Of a stretch of 64,000 nucleotides of DNA, positions 44,846 to 56,371 are shown piece after piece (within the stretch, counting starts at the first letter, position 1; the number at the start of each line of letters is the position of its first letter). Source of the DNA: Calonectria ilicicola (Eukaryota; Ascomycota; Sordariomycetes; Hypocreales; Nectriaceae); NCBI GenBank assembly GCA_020809705.1, contig CP085828.1, positions 6,696,001 through 6,760,000 on the forward strand, written 5' to 3'. A program made the translations under genes and the position numbers. Below the pieces are notes generated by a model. It was not told where the DNA came from. It did no database searches and was given only the letters and a program-made list of their open reading frames with translations.

Positions 44846-47386
44846 CTAATTGTATTTTGTTCCAGTATTCACTGAGCCAATCATAGCATCACTAGAACCG
44901 TCACACCTCTCTCCATCCGCTGCATATTCTGACACCACCATTTGTAACCGCTTATCCTCATCAGCATCTCTGACCAGTACTGCCTTACTCCACGTCTGAG
45001 AGCTCGATACCCCCACTGAAACATTCTCCAGACCTTTTGGTGCTCTAGATTGCAATGTCAGAATTAATAGTTCTCCGATGCTTGTCCAGCTAGAGCTATG
45101 CCATGGGTGTCGACTCGACATAATTATTGCAAGATGAACAAGCGCTAAAACGACATGGAGTAAAAGTCCAGCAAATGCCAAAGATAGAGAAATGCTACCA
45201 TCCAGACTGTAAGCATACATATGTTTCCAATACGTGAAATATATCCTAGTATCTTCTTCTTGTGGTGCTGGGTCACGGAATGATATAATCATGTCCGTTT
45301 CTTGGGTTGCAGAGTAAAGCTTGGACACTGGCATCGCAGATAAGGCGTCTGTGAGGGTTAGAGAAATCAACGTCTCCAAACGGCCGGCAGTATAATCGCG
45401 GCCAGTGACTGCTTCATCATTTGCTTCCTCATTTGCTTTCTCATATGCTTTCTTATATGCTTGGTTTAAATATGAGTCAGCTGGCTTATCATCGGCAATC
45501 ACTACACTTCTAAGCCATTCTTCCGTTATTGTAATAAAATCTCCATCAGAGCTTTTTTGTAAGTGTTCCATAGTCTCCTTGATTGGAAACCCAAGATCTA
45601 TGAGCAAATCTCTTGTAAGTTGGCTTTCTCGCCATACCCTAGCCTCAATCCAGCGAGCGTGAACAAGACAAAGAACAGAAGAAAACCCGGGGGGACCAAA
45701 GGGAGCGTTAGGGTAGTTCAATAAGACCGGTTCCGCGAGTGAAAGTATAGCTGCGCTGATAGGGACCGTTGATTCAGTCTCTATATCTAAATACACTTGG
45801 TGAACCAAAGATTTGTTCTTGTTGGTTATGTCGTTGGCGAATTCCAATGGCTCTTTGAATGGTAAGTTTAGTGAAATGTTACCGAAAAACCCATCATCAA
45901 AATCATACTGCATAACTGCAGAGTTTTCCGACAATAGATGACTACTGCATTGAACAACGACCAGTGGCTGCTTCAGTTTCTGTTTTCCATCCGAGCTTTC
46001 TTGCTTGGCTTCAACCCGGGTGCCAGTTTCGAGGAGAGCTGAGTCATACCCATCACGAAGGCCCAAATTGAGAGTTATGGAGTCCATAGGACAAGTAGAA
46101 AAAGTAGTTGTTGAGTTTATAGTCTTCGATATCGAGATTGGACTGTCCAAGGCTGTACGATAGACACTAAAAGTTGTGTTCACTTGGAACGGAGCCCTGG
46201 GTGGCCTTTCATACAGATCCACAATCGCCTTCAATTGCTTCTCTAGGATGAGTGAACATTCTGTACTCAAATTTGATTTCAGGTTGCATGTTTCAAGATT
46301 CAAGGCGTTTGTCGAGTCAAGTCTCGTCTCGTAAGGATCGCCTATGAAATAAATGGCGTCAAAAGAACCATGCTCATTGGGTACATAGCTCGTGTTTCGG
46401 GTTGCAATTTTCCACCATCCCAAGCGAGGAACCATGGTAATTGCAGAAAAGGGGCTAGCCACAAGACCCAAAATGCTAACCAACACAATTGTGCCACTAG
46501 TGATGCTATGAAATCGACGATTTCCAGTTGGGTGAAGAATCGCCGCCCAGAATTCCCAACTCATGAAATATCGTACAGGGGCACTTATTTGAAAAGGGGA
46601 AGAAAGAAACCCGAGTGCTATGCCATCACCTTGAAGTAGACCGAAGTGGATTCTATGTAATAGCACATCAGTGATGGACGCCAATATAAATGCTTCGTGT
46701 ATTTTCGCAGCGAACTGAAGAACACTAAGTTCGTCATTGGTAGGATGTGGAGGCGTCCATTTGAATTCCCCAAGATGCATCGAAAATAAAAAGAGCGTGA
46801 TTAAAATTGATGGTAAATGGAATAGAGCGAAGTGGTGTAGGATTGATGATCTGCTATTGCTGCAGGCTTCTTTCGGGCGCTCCGCTTCCTGCAAGTTTTG
46901 GACGAATGTAGATAGTGGATTCTTATCAATAAAGTCGCCGACCTTTTTTGACGAAGCAGAAAATTTTGATCCTCTATTCCTGGATTTCGAATTTCTCCAT
47001 CCTATTTCAGTTGTTGAGTTGGGACGTTGCGCGGCTGTTTGGGTAAGGTCGTGGGAGTCGCGGTCAATACCAGGCAGCATGGTTTCTACCATCCTCAATG
47101 TCTTTATCCGTTTAGCTCGGCTCGTGACTGGGTTCGATGGCGAATCGAGGAGTAAGGCGTCGCTCGAACGGTCGGTAAAACAAGCTTGAGCATCATCCCT
47201 TCTATGGTCAATGGGTAGCAAGGCTTCGGTTAGATCAATGAACTGGGAACTGTTAGACAAAAACCCGGCCTTTTATGAAAGAAACACCAATACCTCTGGT
47301 ATAGAGTGATCAGGTTCTTGGTAGGGATCTTGATCAGGGTCTTGTTCAAGCCTGTGAAGCTCAAACTCTTGGCTGTGTCGAGACAT
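44846..47386 (-). CDS. Orphan polytopic membrane protein with large glycosylated loop
   Basis: Function not recognised. Exons are 47386-47294 and 47242-44846 (93 + 2397 nt), 829 aa. The acceptor TTCCCAG just after a CTAAC joins an acidic N-terminal exon (MSRHSQEFELHRLEQD) in frame to FIDLTEALL. Membrane segments lie at about 170-187, 211-230, 282-302 and 714-739. The roughly 410-residue loop between the third and fourth carries several N-glycosylation sequons (NTS, NLS, NTT, NST, NIS, NKS) and paired cysteines, so it is probably extracytoplasmic, with both ends cytosolic. Similar layouts are common in uncharacterised Pezizomycotina proteins. Codon use is A+T-rich compared with the genes in 1-40 kb. 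The alternative start at 47260 would lack the first exon. Confidence 0.75.
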
Positions 47387-48872
47387 AATGTCGTTGTTTG
47401 TGGGCGATGACAAAAGAAGGCTATACCCCGCTTTACATCCAGAGCCGTAAAATTATTTATAGAACTCAAGCCGTGTTGCTTTGACGTGGCTTTTCTCAGA
47501 AAAGAAAATCAGGCTCTTGGATTCGGCCCCTCTATGCATGCCAAGCCGGCTTTGCATCCGATCCGCTCCCAAATTTACCCACCAAGCCTTTCAGCTCCAA
47601 GTCCATCTAACGCCTCTTTTAATATTACATTAATAATGCATCAAGCCGATATTGGTTTTTGCACTAGTCGATCCGCTAGCAAGGACACAGCGCAGTGCCA
47701 AGTTTCTCTTAATCATTTCCGCAATGGCTATGTTCAATATCTTGATGGACATACTCACTCACTTCATTCCTCAAAATGCCTGAATTGCTCCTAAATCGCA
47801 GATAACTTCATATGGCATTGAACTCACAATTTCCTCTTTGTGGTATCCCTGAGTTTATTCTATGTTTCACACACGTACATGCAACAGTGCTAATATCTGA
47901 CGGGCGTTGCCACGACAGTTTGTCTCAGGCCTGCAGCGCCTAAGAATCGATTAATGGCATGGATGGTTTGACTGGCCTCAAAGCCAATTGGTCTGCTTAT
48001 GGTGGAGTTGCGACTTGCATTTGACGAAATGATGACTGCATCAAGGTCAGTCCGCAGATCAACGCCCTCACTCTCACTAAGGTGGTCGGGGCCATTGACT
48101 CATAAGTTCGGTCTCCTCTGAGCCCTACAAACCAAATCACATACACTTCCAATATAAAGTCAGAAATAAGCATAATACCTTTTAGTTTTATATACATTCT
48201 TCATTTTTACATTTGCGCGGCTGGAGCAAACCCGAACAAGGCCCCACTCAAATCAACACCAGCATCCCATCGTAGAATCGAATTCGGAGTCCTAACAATA
48301 GAATAAAATGAAGAGCGGTAATTTTATCCAAATCTGAACATCATAATTCTCATTATGGTTCTTCTAGCCCATGGGTAAGGAGAGAAATTCGTGGAGTGTG
48401 TCAATTGTTCTGTCGCCAGCCACCAATTACCCCGCCACTCACAATAGATAGGTCTTGTGTTCGCGAGCAAAACGAAACAAAACAACCACCCATATTTCTC
48501 ATATTCTATTTAAATACGGGTATTGCTATTAAGTGTATATAAATCAAGAAGAAGCGGCCGAAATATAAGCCCTTCTATCTTTTATTCCCTTGACCCGAGT
48601 CAATCCTACAACCTTGGAAGTTCGCTACTGCAGTTTTATTTTATTGAGTGCCATTGTGCCTTGTGTGTGCCCAGAGTGCCTTGCGCAGGCTTTCTACATT
48701 TCTCATCCAACAATTTGCGACGGGCTGTGGTGGTGAAACTCACTAAGCCTCAAGTCTGACTCTACCACACTAGGCAGCCCACGGCAGCCCAAGTTATAGG
48801 CAACGACCGCCCTGAATATTCCCTCAACATTCTGAAAGCTTCACCAAACAACAACGCGAAAAAAGAAAGAAA
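47387..48872. other. Intergenic region, A+T-rich
   Basis: About 1.5 kb between divergent genes (membrane protein and Nudix). A TATATAAAT at 48535-48543 is a plausible TATA element for the Nudix gene but is 330 nt from its start. No coding feature is supported. Confidence 0.45.
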
Positions 48873-49484
48873 ATGACGGAAGCGCACCAAAACAACAAGA
48901 TTCTGCCCGAATTCAACTACACATTCGACGAGGCCCTGTCCGAATGGAACATTCCAGCGCCGCAGTGGCTCAAAGACAACGAAAAGACGTGGGATGGCTT
49001 AGCCTCTGGCGCCCTCGTCTTTGACGACCAAAACCGCATTCTTCTCGTCCAACGCGCATCGCACGACAGCATGCCAGATCTCTGGGAGATTCCCGGGGGC
49101 GCCATTGACGATGAAGACCCCAGCGTGCTCTACGGCTGCGCGCGCGAGCTCTACGAGGAGTCTGGCCTGGTCGCCCAACACATCAAGAACATCATGCACG
49201 ATGGCTTCCACGGCAAGCCCGGCGCCGTCTTCACAAACCGCACCGGCCAACGCTTCTATTGCAAATTCACTTTCGAGGTGGATGTTGTCGAGGGACACGA
49301 GGTGCAACTGGACCCCAACGAGCACCAGGATTTTGTCTGGGCGACCGAGGAAGAAGTCAAGAACCAGGCTATCGGAGACCGCAAGATTCCACTCACCAAG
49401 CCCATGACTACGAAGGTAATTCTCGAGGGTTTCAATGTCCGGAAACGGGGTCAAGAAGAGAAAAGAGATGCGGGGGAGCAGTAA
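48873..49484 (+). CDS. Nudix hydrolase
   Basis: Single-exon gene, 203 aa. Nudix enzymes hydrolyse nucleoside diphosphates linked to another moiety (damaged or non-canonical nucleotides, NDP-sugars, capped RNA and others). The Nudix box covers residues 75-99: GGAIDDED...RELYEESGL, with the metal-binding R91, E92, E95 and E96. The spacing between the first acidic position and Arg is one residue longer than the textbook GX5EX7REUXEEXGU. The fold is otherwise regular, with ALVFDDQNRILLVQRA before the box and the DFVWATEEEV strand after it. An N-terminal extension (about 40 residues) is typical of fungal relatives. The start ATG follows an A-rich leader. The substrate cannot be predicted. Confidence 0.93.
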   Translation: MTEAHQNNKILPEFNYTFDEALSEWNIPAPQWLKDNEKTWDGLASGALVFDDQNRILLVQRASHDSMPDLWEIPGGAIDDEDPSVLYGCARELYEESGLVAQHIKNIMHDGFHGKPGAVFTNRTGQRFYCKFTFEVDVVEGHEVQLDPNEHQDFVWATEEEVKNQAIGDRKIPLTKPMTTKVILEGFNVRKRGQEEKRDAGEQ

Positions 49485-49921
49485 AGACTCGGTATTGAAT
49501 TGGAGGCCGTGGCCACCCGCAATGAGACCATGAACCAAGATTCCCTGATGCCCATGAAACCAAGCAAAAGTGCACTTTTCTTACCTTAGACAGTAATTTA
49601 GTCGCACGCGCACCTCTTAAATCTCAAAGACTTTTTTGTTATTTTTCCTCGTTTATATCGTGATTAACAAATGGCCCCGGTTTGACACCCGTTCAAAAAT
49701 GCCTTCCCACTTCATGACTTCAAACTAGGCATCAGTTAAGCATCAGGTTACAGTCCATCTAAATTGAATAGCATCTATAAGTCTGCAAAATTCCTTCTCC
49801 TAATGTGAAAGGCAATGGTCAACCGAAACGTACACATCAAACCATTCAAAGTTGATGTCGTCAAAAGTCAACTGGAATAGTATGTTCACAAGATCAACCT
49901 CAAATCCCAACCGCCCGAAAT
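49485..49921. other. Convergent intergenic spacer
   Basis: 437 nt between the stops of the Nudix gene and the 2EXR-type gene; presumed 3' UTRs only. Confidence 0.45.
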
Positions 49922-50881
49922 CTATTGCACAATCAAACGAACGGACCAATATGGACCATGATCATCGCCTTGATAAGTCAGAGACAGACTCAAATTTACA
50001 TCACCCATAAACCGTTGGATCGCGGGTTTATATAGCTCGATGCAACACTTTTCAGTGTGAGCAGATTTCCATTCCCCATTAACGCAAATAAGGTTGGAGT
50101 CATCCCATCCAGAAAATACCTCATAGGGATCGATGCCTAGTTCAAAAGTAATCCCTCGAATTTGTTTTAGAGCACTTGCATGTTCCTCTATGAATCTCGA
50201 CCAGTCAGAAACCTGCACCGACAATATTCTTATCTTAACCTCCTTAGTATGCGCAAAAATAGGGGCCAGAAGACACCAATCGTATCTCCCGAATACATTC
50301 TGGCTTGCTCCAATGCGAGACATCAGTTCAGCGGATTGCTTCCCCAGCGGCCACGAGTGTATTATATTCCAGGGTCTGCAGGTAACACAGCACAAAGGGA
50401 AAGAATTTTCCCCATAGAGTATTTGGCTCCCTTCATTATTTATGGTTCGACAACACTCTAAAATTGCTGGAAATATCCCGTGCCGTGTCCACTGGCGCCG
50501 CCCCTCACGAAATCGGCGTCGAACAACAACCCTGTGGGCCAATGGACAGATGAGATAAGCAATATGAATTTGCGAAATCAAGAGGAACCGATAAATTTTG
50601 AGTCGGATCTCAGGAGGAAAACGAAGAAATGATGTTGCATCCGAATCATCTGTCGTGAAAACGGGATTGTTGGCGATACGCTTGACAGCATTGGGCGCAG
50701 GTGTACGATAGATGATCGGCGGAGGCAACCCGTAGGTAAGGACATTTCCCCTTAGTACAATGATTGTCTGGATCAATCCAGGTCCAATGGTTCTGGTACA
50801 ACCTTGAAGATGGTATGCTTCATCCGACATCGTGTCGAGACGTGTGAGCCTAACTAGACCCAAAATACAAATGGGAGGCAA
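49922..50881 (-). CDS. 2EXR / F-box-like domain protein
   Basis: Single-exon frame, 319 aa. FLRFPPEIRLKIYRFLL at residues 85-101 is the signature of the fungal 2EXR/F-box-like family. Downstream, ILECCRTINNEGSQILYGENSF is the usual second block (relatives show LLxTCrqIyxEaxxllYxxnxF). The rest is divergent. Such proteins are numerous in filamentous fungi and mostly uncharacterised; some may act in ubiquitin ligase complexes. An inner start at residue 18 (MSDEAYHL) is possible and would remove a short hydrophobic lead. It is not homologous by eye to the broken F-box gene at 41221. Confidence 0.8.
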   Translation of the reverse strand: MPPICILGLVRLTRLDTMSDEAYHLQGCTRTIGPGLIQTIIVLRGNVLTYGLPPPIIYRTPAPNAVKRIANNPVFTTDDSDATSFLRFPPEIRLKIYRFLLISQIHIAYLICPLAHRVVVRRRFREGRRQWTRHGIFPAILECCRTINNEGSQILYGENSFPLCCVTCRPWNIIHSWPLGKQSAELMSRIGASQNVFGRYDWCLLAPIFAHTKEVKIRILSVQVSDWSRFIEEHASALKQIRGITFELGIDPYEVFSGWDDSNLICVNGEWKSAHTEKCCIELYKPAIQRFMGDVNLSLSLTYQGDDHGPYWSVRLIVQ

Positions 50882-51479
50882 TCTGACAGCTAAGCAGTCA
50901 ATTTCGGTTTCGGATTTACCATTTCGCGATCGCTAACTGTGTGGCTTAACTAGCAGACCCTTAGACCGGTATAAAATAAGCGTATAAAAATATGCAAGTT
51001 CTTAGTCGCCCCTGAAGAATCGTCCAGTGTTCGCAAGTCAAGGATTTCACCAGTCGCGTCAATTTCCTATATCCCTATAACATCACCGATTTCCAACAAA
51101 ACACCCAATCTTCAATCAAGATCATTGCGTTAACCCATGTTTTTCCTAGTTGATCATATATTCGAATGGAGAGGTCCTTTTGAATGATGATGAGCGTCAC
51201 TCATGGTAACCACCATTACCACACACTTAATTAGTGCTATCGAAAAGTAGGACAACCTAAATCCAAAAGTTTTCGTATAAGTATTCGTTTAATTATATTA
51301 TACATGTAATCCCTATTTTAACCCATTATCTTCGACTATTTTTGAACATTCCCCGCTCGCCTCATGATTAAAAGCCGGTGCTACGATACTGTTAAGCACG
51401 AATCAACCATCTCCAGGTTTCCACCATCAAGTTGTCAATGAACGGAAGTTACCCCAAATTTTGGTTCAATCTCTCAGAA
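50882..51479. other. Intergenic region, A+T-rich
   Basis: About 600 nt between the start of the 2EXR-type gene and the 3' end of the MFS gene. A+T-rich promoter-like DNA; nothing else was seen. Confidence 0.4.
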
Positions 51480-52996
51480 TTAGATGTTGGTCCTCAGAGA
51501 AAACCATGTGCCAACAAGAAGCGCCCGCGCTGCAAAGAAGCATGCTCCCGCCAGCACGATGACAGCCATGTAAAGACCAGCCAATGCCTGTGCGCCCATA
51601 TTTTCGAGCATCATACCACTAAGTGGAAGAGAAATAAGAAGTGAAAAGGCGACAACAAAATTCATGGTTCCTGTGTGAGTTGTCAGCATAGTTTTCCCAC
51701 TGACAAGCAGCAGTCTTACCGTAGTAGGTTCCATATTCTTTTGCCTCGCATGTTTTCCCCAAACAAACTAACAAGATTAGCACGCTGTACCAAGGCGCCC
51801 GTTGATTACTTACCAGGAGTGATCGACAAGAAAGATCCGGATCCGAAGCCCCACAACGCAGAGAAGGCATAGAGAATCGTAGCCGAAGTAGGACCAAAGG
51901 GAACGAACATGGTACCCATAAAAATAGTGGTTATGCCCATCATGATTAAAATAACATTAAAGTGCCCAATTCTGTCGCCAACGAGGCCCGGGATAATTCG
52001 CCCAGCACACGATGCTCCACCGATAATGGCAATCAAGACAAAGCCATCCTCTGGGGAGAATCCAGCTCCGGTCGCAACGCTTGGCAGGAGGGCTCCGAGG
52101 GCAAAAATGACGAATTCCAAACAGAACATGCCCGCAGCAACAAAGTCAAAGGCCGGGTTCCGAAAGGCTCCAAAGTTCATCACAGAGCCCTTGAGTTGCT
52201 GTCCACTATTTGATGGCCGATATCGCAGATACGGCAAAAAGCAGAACATGCCGGGAATCATCAGGCCGATTGCAATAAATCCCATAACTCGCATTGACCA
52301 TTCCCATCCCAAACTTGTGAACGTAGAGCGTAGCATTAGTGGATAAATGACTGCGCCAACCGATGCTCCTGTTAGTGCAATGCCCATGGCAAGGCCCCGG
52401 TTACGAACAAAGAGCTTGCCAACAGCCGAAACAGCCACAACCATTGTCATTGCGGATCCAATCGAACCAAATACACCTAGACATAGCATAAATTGCCAGT
52501 AGGTTTTGCATTCAGCCATTAAGAAAAACATTGCAATGACGCCAACCACGCCGACCGGGCCAAGGATCCGGGGGCCGCGGGCATCAAACACCGGTCCAAC
52601 ATAGACATTAAGGAGAAGTGATAGGAATAGATAGACACCGCTGATCCAACCAACATCACCGGTAGAGTAGTCTTTGAGCTGATTGAGTGATAGGTACGTT
52701 TGTACGGTACCCAGACTGTTCATAAAGCCTGCATACTTGGTTAATATGAGTCAAATAGATGAATAAATCATCAACTTACCAAAAGTCGGCACCAAAAACA
52801 AAAACGACCCCAAAACACACACCCATCCTCTCCAATTCGACTCGAGGTCACGCAAATTTGAGTCGGATGTCCGTTCCGCATCATGAGGTTGGCCATTGTC
52901 AGATTGTGCATCGGGTTCGGTATCCGAACCCGACATTGACAACGGAACCAGAGCCGGTGGTTGGCCACCCTGACGAGTCTCTTCAGAGGGTCCCAT
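51480..52996 (-). CDS. MFS transporter, monocarboxylate porter (MCT) type
   Basis: Integral membrane transporter, probably plasma membrane, 456 aa. Exons are 52996-52780, 52728-51814, 51767-51720 and 51670-51480 (217 + 915 + 48 + 191 = 1371 nt); all junctions are GT-AG and phase 1. A cytosolic N-terminus of about 50 residues leads into 12 membrane segments, starting at WVCVLGSFLFLVPTFG and followed by FMNSLGTVQTYL. Family features include the first-half loop GPVFDARGPRILGPVG, RGLAMGIALTGASVGAVIYPLM, and the second-half GGASCAGRIIPGLVGDRIGHFN. The short third exon encodes the conserved SITPVCLGKTCE stretch. Related fungal proteins move monocarboxylates or riboflavin; the substrate here is unknown. 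It is not part of an evident cluster. Confidence 0.93.
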
Positions 52997-54408
52997 TTTG
53001 GTCGTCAGCCTTTATCCTCGACGTTTTCTTCAAGATAATTTTGCCAGAGAAGGTCCTGGGTTGTCTGCCCTCGTGTAACCGTCCATCGTCTTCGCGTCCC
53101 TCTTGATATAGGTTCATCCCGAAGTGGGTCAGCTCCGCATCGGAGTATAACTCTTTTTTTTCGCTGCCACATGGCGATATCACAGATAAACTAGTCGCAA
53201 TCGGGAGGGTTGATCAGGAAGGATTGCAGTCCAGACTTTACGATGGATGACTGCCATCGGCCGCAGACCGGACACCCCCGCACGCCCTAATCTCGTCAAA
53301 CTGTAGTTGTAAGGCGTGTCTAACCGAAGTCGACCGCTTGTTAAACTCGTAAACTCGGTGAAGACGATGCCAGGGTAGCATAGCAGCGCTGCAGAGATTG
53401 CAAGCGCGGTCCCAAACGGGAATAAGTTCATGTCGGCATTCAAGTGTGGCTTCGATCTGATCTGAGCACCTGCCATTTTCCAGGGTTTCCGATTGGTGTT
53501 TTTTTCCTTGCTATCTCTTTACAATATGCGGGTATCGATTGCGACAGTAGATTCACGATTCTTGACCGTTGTGTCGGTGAAGTGAGTCATTGAATGATCT
53601 CAATAATATCACCTAGCTAGTGCTTGAAGCTCTCTTAAACCCGTTTATAACCAGTATAACCACTAAAAAATAATCCTTAAAGTGAACTTATCGACTGGTC
53701 AAACTCAATCGGTCTTTTAGCCAGGACCCATTTTTGTTGTCACGTCGGGTTCGTTCCCGAGATTTGTAGGTTCACATGAGAAGATAAAGAACAATGGGTG
53801 TGATTTATCCTGATCCCGTTGAACAAATAGGTGACTCAACTAGGAGGAAGATCCAAAGCCATTAATGTGGCAGAAACAGTTACTGGGCCACAATATGCCC
53901 GATCAAAAAACAGCCAATCTTGATGGATTTGTAATCAAACATTAGCGGTTCAGTCATTTCACAATATTATTACTAATTTTAATACAGAAACCACTACCTT
54001 TTATTATAATTTGCAATAGATCGATCTATTTACATTCCATCTATACATAATATGTACTGGCCGAATTTGACTGTCTGCAAGGGCTCAAATTCTTACCCTG
54101 TAGAGATGCTGGATCTTAAATCTGGATCAAAGTTGCTCCATTCAATCCGGATAGACGATGAATAATTGTTTGAGCTTATTTTAATCAAGTAGCGGCTGTG
54201 GATGAAAGCACATTGCTTGCATATTATGACTACAAAGAACAAGCGCATGAACCCTTTGTATTTCACCTAATATCTCATCAGTGAATCACTGTAGTTGTGT
54301 CGGGCTCTCAAACATATATTCTCAAAAACAAGCACAGTTTTCGCAATTACAACACCTCCTCTTTGCAGAAATTTTCCGCACTGACTTCGTTTCGAAACGA
54401 CAACTATC
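52997..54408. other. Intergenic region, A+T-rich
   Basis: About 1.4 kb upstream of the MFS gene. A 98-codon minus-strand frame at 53180-53476 contains a hydrophobic stretch but no recognised domain, and was not called. The remainder is A+T-rich with no visible gene. Confidence 0.45.
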
Positions 54409-54943
54409 ATGTATGGCTCCAGACCACAGCCCTCGAGGCCCCCTAAAACAGATGACATCCACATGTCATATCTCAGATGCATGGTAGTCTTTGACTATGT
54501 GCTACATGATTTGAGCAGATTCGGTGGCACCAGAGGCCTGCCCCCAGAGCACGCATTGAGAATTCGGAGAGACCAACTTCAGGCCTGGGCAAATCGATTT
54601 GGAGCGGATATGCCATCCAGGTATTTTCTATCCCTCGACCACAAGCTGCGCAACCATAAAGCATTCCAAGAAGCCACAATTCTATCTCTACAAAATCTAC
54701 GCGAAGACCTCGATAATCGTGAGCGCTAGCCACCATGTATGCCGTGTTTCTTTTGTACTGACAAGGGCAGTTGCTCAGTCCGTCAAGGAACGAAAGGATG
54801 ACCCAGCACCCCCAGGAGATGGCATAAATAACGAAGATCAAGTTGCGGGATCAGTCAAATCCAACATGAATTTGATTGAAAAAAGTCTTGAGGGGACGTT
54901 TAATTGGAACCATTTTCGGAGATCAATGCCGGACAATTTCTAG
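54409..54943 (+). CDS. Stand-alone fungal N-terminal helical module, possibly a truncated relative of larger proteins
   Basis: Two exons, 54409-54718 and 54771-54943 (310 + 173 nt), 160 aa; the 52-nt intron has GTGAGC, TACTGAC and GGCAG. The stretch LQAWANRFGADMPSRYFLSLDHKLRNHK resembles the segment RLWAGNxGAxxxGxxSLDYRLRD found at the N-terminus of many fungal zinc-finger, ankyrin and STAND-type proteins. The usual downstream effector domain is missing; the frame ends after a charged tail. The start is the first ATG in frame, and a more upstream exon cannot be excluded. It could be a small functional protein or a remnant of a larger gene in this A+T-rich area. The family resemblance is from memory of the pattern, so the call is moderate. 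Confidence 0.5.
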
Positions 54944-56252
54944 TTCGCCGCGATAGTATCCTCCCGGCAGCAAACCAAAACTTAAACAACGTCAATGAGT
55001 GTGCTGGTCATCATGCGAATAGGTCAGGAAGAGATGTCCTCTAGACGGGGGGTAGCATTCGCAGAGACTTGATGATGGAAAGAAGGCGTCAATCTCTGGT
55101 AGCTGATATTTTGATGAAAACGGGCGGTTAGAAGTTCTGGCTCCACGGCACAGATCAAGGAGAGGTTAAATATTATAGGCAGGCCTCTCATTAATTCAAC
55201 ATCACAAGAACTCATTTTCTAATATTTATTTTTTTTAATCGCATTACATTCCATCCCTGAACCAAAATCGTGTTCATTGTTGCACAATTAGGTTGGGTGG
55301 CATTTATGATGTGCTCACGCAAGACGGCATCATGATTCAAGGACATAGGACAAAGAAAATTCCACTACAACAATAAGCCGTTTGTATTATTACATCTTTA
55401 TATTTATTCCAGTCCTTGCATTATTTATTTTTAGACCTCGTGACCTGTATTAATCTTGGATGTGTCATGTTTCCAGTTCTAGCCGCGCACAAGCCCTCTT
55501 TGCATTCTTCGCAATTTAACTAATTTATCTGGGACTCCCTTGGAATCTTCTGGGTTCGACGAGATCCGATCCATCATTGTGTTGTTTCGTAAACAATTCA
55601 AGCATCAGCTAGTCTCCATTGCTCATAATATTAGAAATTTAATTCTCCGGTTCCGGGTGTGCTAATCTCAAAAAAGCGGGTATTCATAGGCAGCGAAACC
55701 CAGATCGGGGGAATATCGAGACGACCGTTACAACTCGCACATATTGAGAGAACTTTTGCGGGGGGTTTTGACCAAAAAAGACATCAATACACTAGTTGAC
55801 TTCTTTTGAATAGATTTCTCGTGAATTTTCCATACTTCAAATCCCAGCAGAGAGCGGTTTTCTGTAGTCAAAGCGCTGCACCTTTTTATGTCAAACTCAG
55901 AAAACCGAAATAAAAGGCCTGAATAAATTACATTTACCCATAGATTTACGTTATTTTTAAATAAAATAAAATAAAAAACAACATGTTCATATGCATCAAG
56001 GCCTTTACGGCCTACCGATTTGGTCACGTCGATTATTGCGTGGAAGCTATAGGTTAGGTGGATATGGTATTTGATTCCAGCTTTTACAGCAGAGATAACT
56101 TAGCCAGCACATATACTTTCTAAATTAAGTTCTACCTAAAATAATGAATTTTCGAGGAACAAAGGGAGAGCTAGGAGAACAATTATTGCTCCCAATCCAT
56201 GAACAAAAAAGGAGTCAAGAGGACGCCCCTTTACCCAGAAATGCAAAAAAAA
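54944..56252. other. A+T-rich intergenic region
   Basis: About 1.3 kb between the N-terminal-module gene and the second 5S rRNA gene. Rich in TTATTT and AATTT strings; no coding feature is supported. The composition could reflect old RIP-mutated repeats, but no repeat family was identified. Confidence 0.4.
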
Positions 56253-56371
56253 ACATACAACAGCGAGGATTCCCCGGTCGTCACCGACCCGAGTACTAAT
56301 TCACCGCTTCTCAGCTTGACTATGGGAGAGCGGACGGGATCCCGTATTTTCTGAGAGCTATGGTCGTATGT
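56253..56371 (-). rRNA. 5S ribosomal RNA (copy 2, divergent variant)
   Basis: 119 nt on the minus strand, from ACATACGACCATAG to CTGTTGTATGT, the same length and ends as the copy at 38635-38753. The GGGATCCCGTCCGCTC and GGGTCGGTGACGACC blocks are identical to copy 1. Differences are concentrated in helices and look compensatory: helix II is CTCTCAG/CTGAGAAG, and the helix V region reads TACTCGGG with CCGGGGA against TAGTTGGG with CCAGCGA in copy 1. An uninterrupted A run at 56245-56252 (T run on the transcribed strand) supplies the Pol III terminator. This suggests a functional variant rather than a decayed copy, though a pseudogene is not excluded. Confidence 0.88.

Noticed and set aside
53180..53476. 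Minus-strand frame of 98 codons with a hydrophobic segment
   Set aside because: No family resemblance, no intron support, and it lies in the likely MFS promoter.
53500..56250. Possible RIP-degraded transposon in A+T-rich DNA
   Set aside because: No terminal repeats, target-site duplications or recognisable transposase or polymerase fragments were seen.
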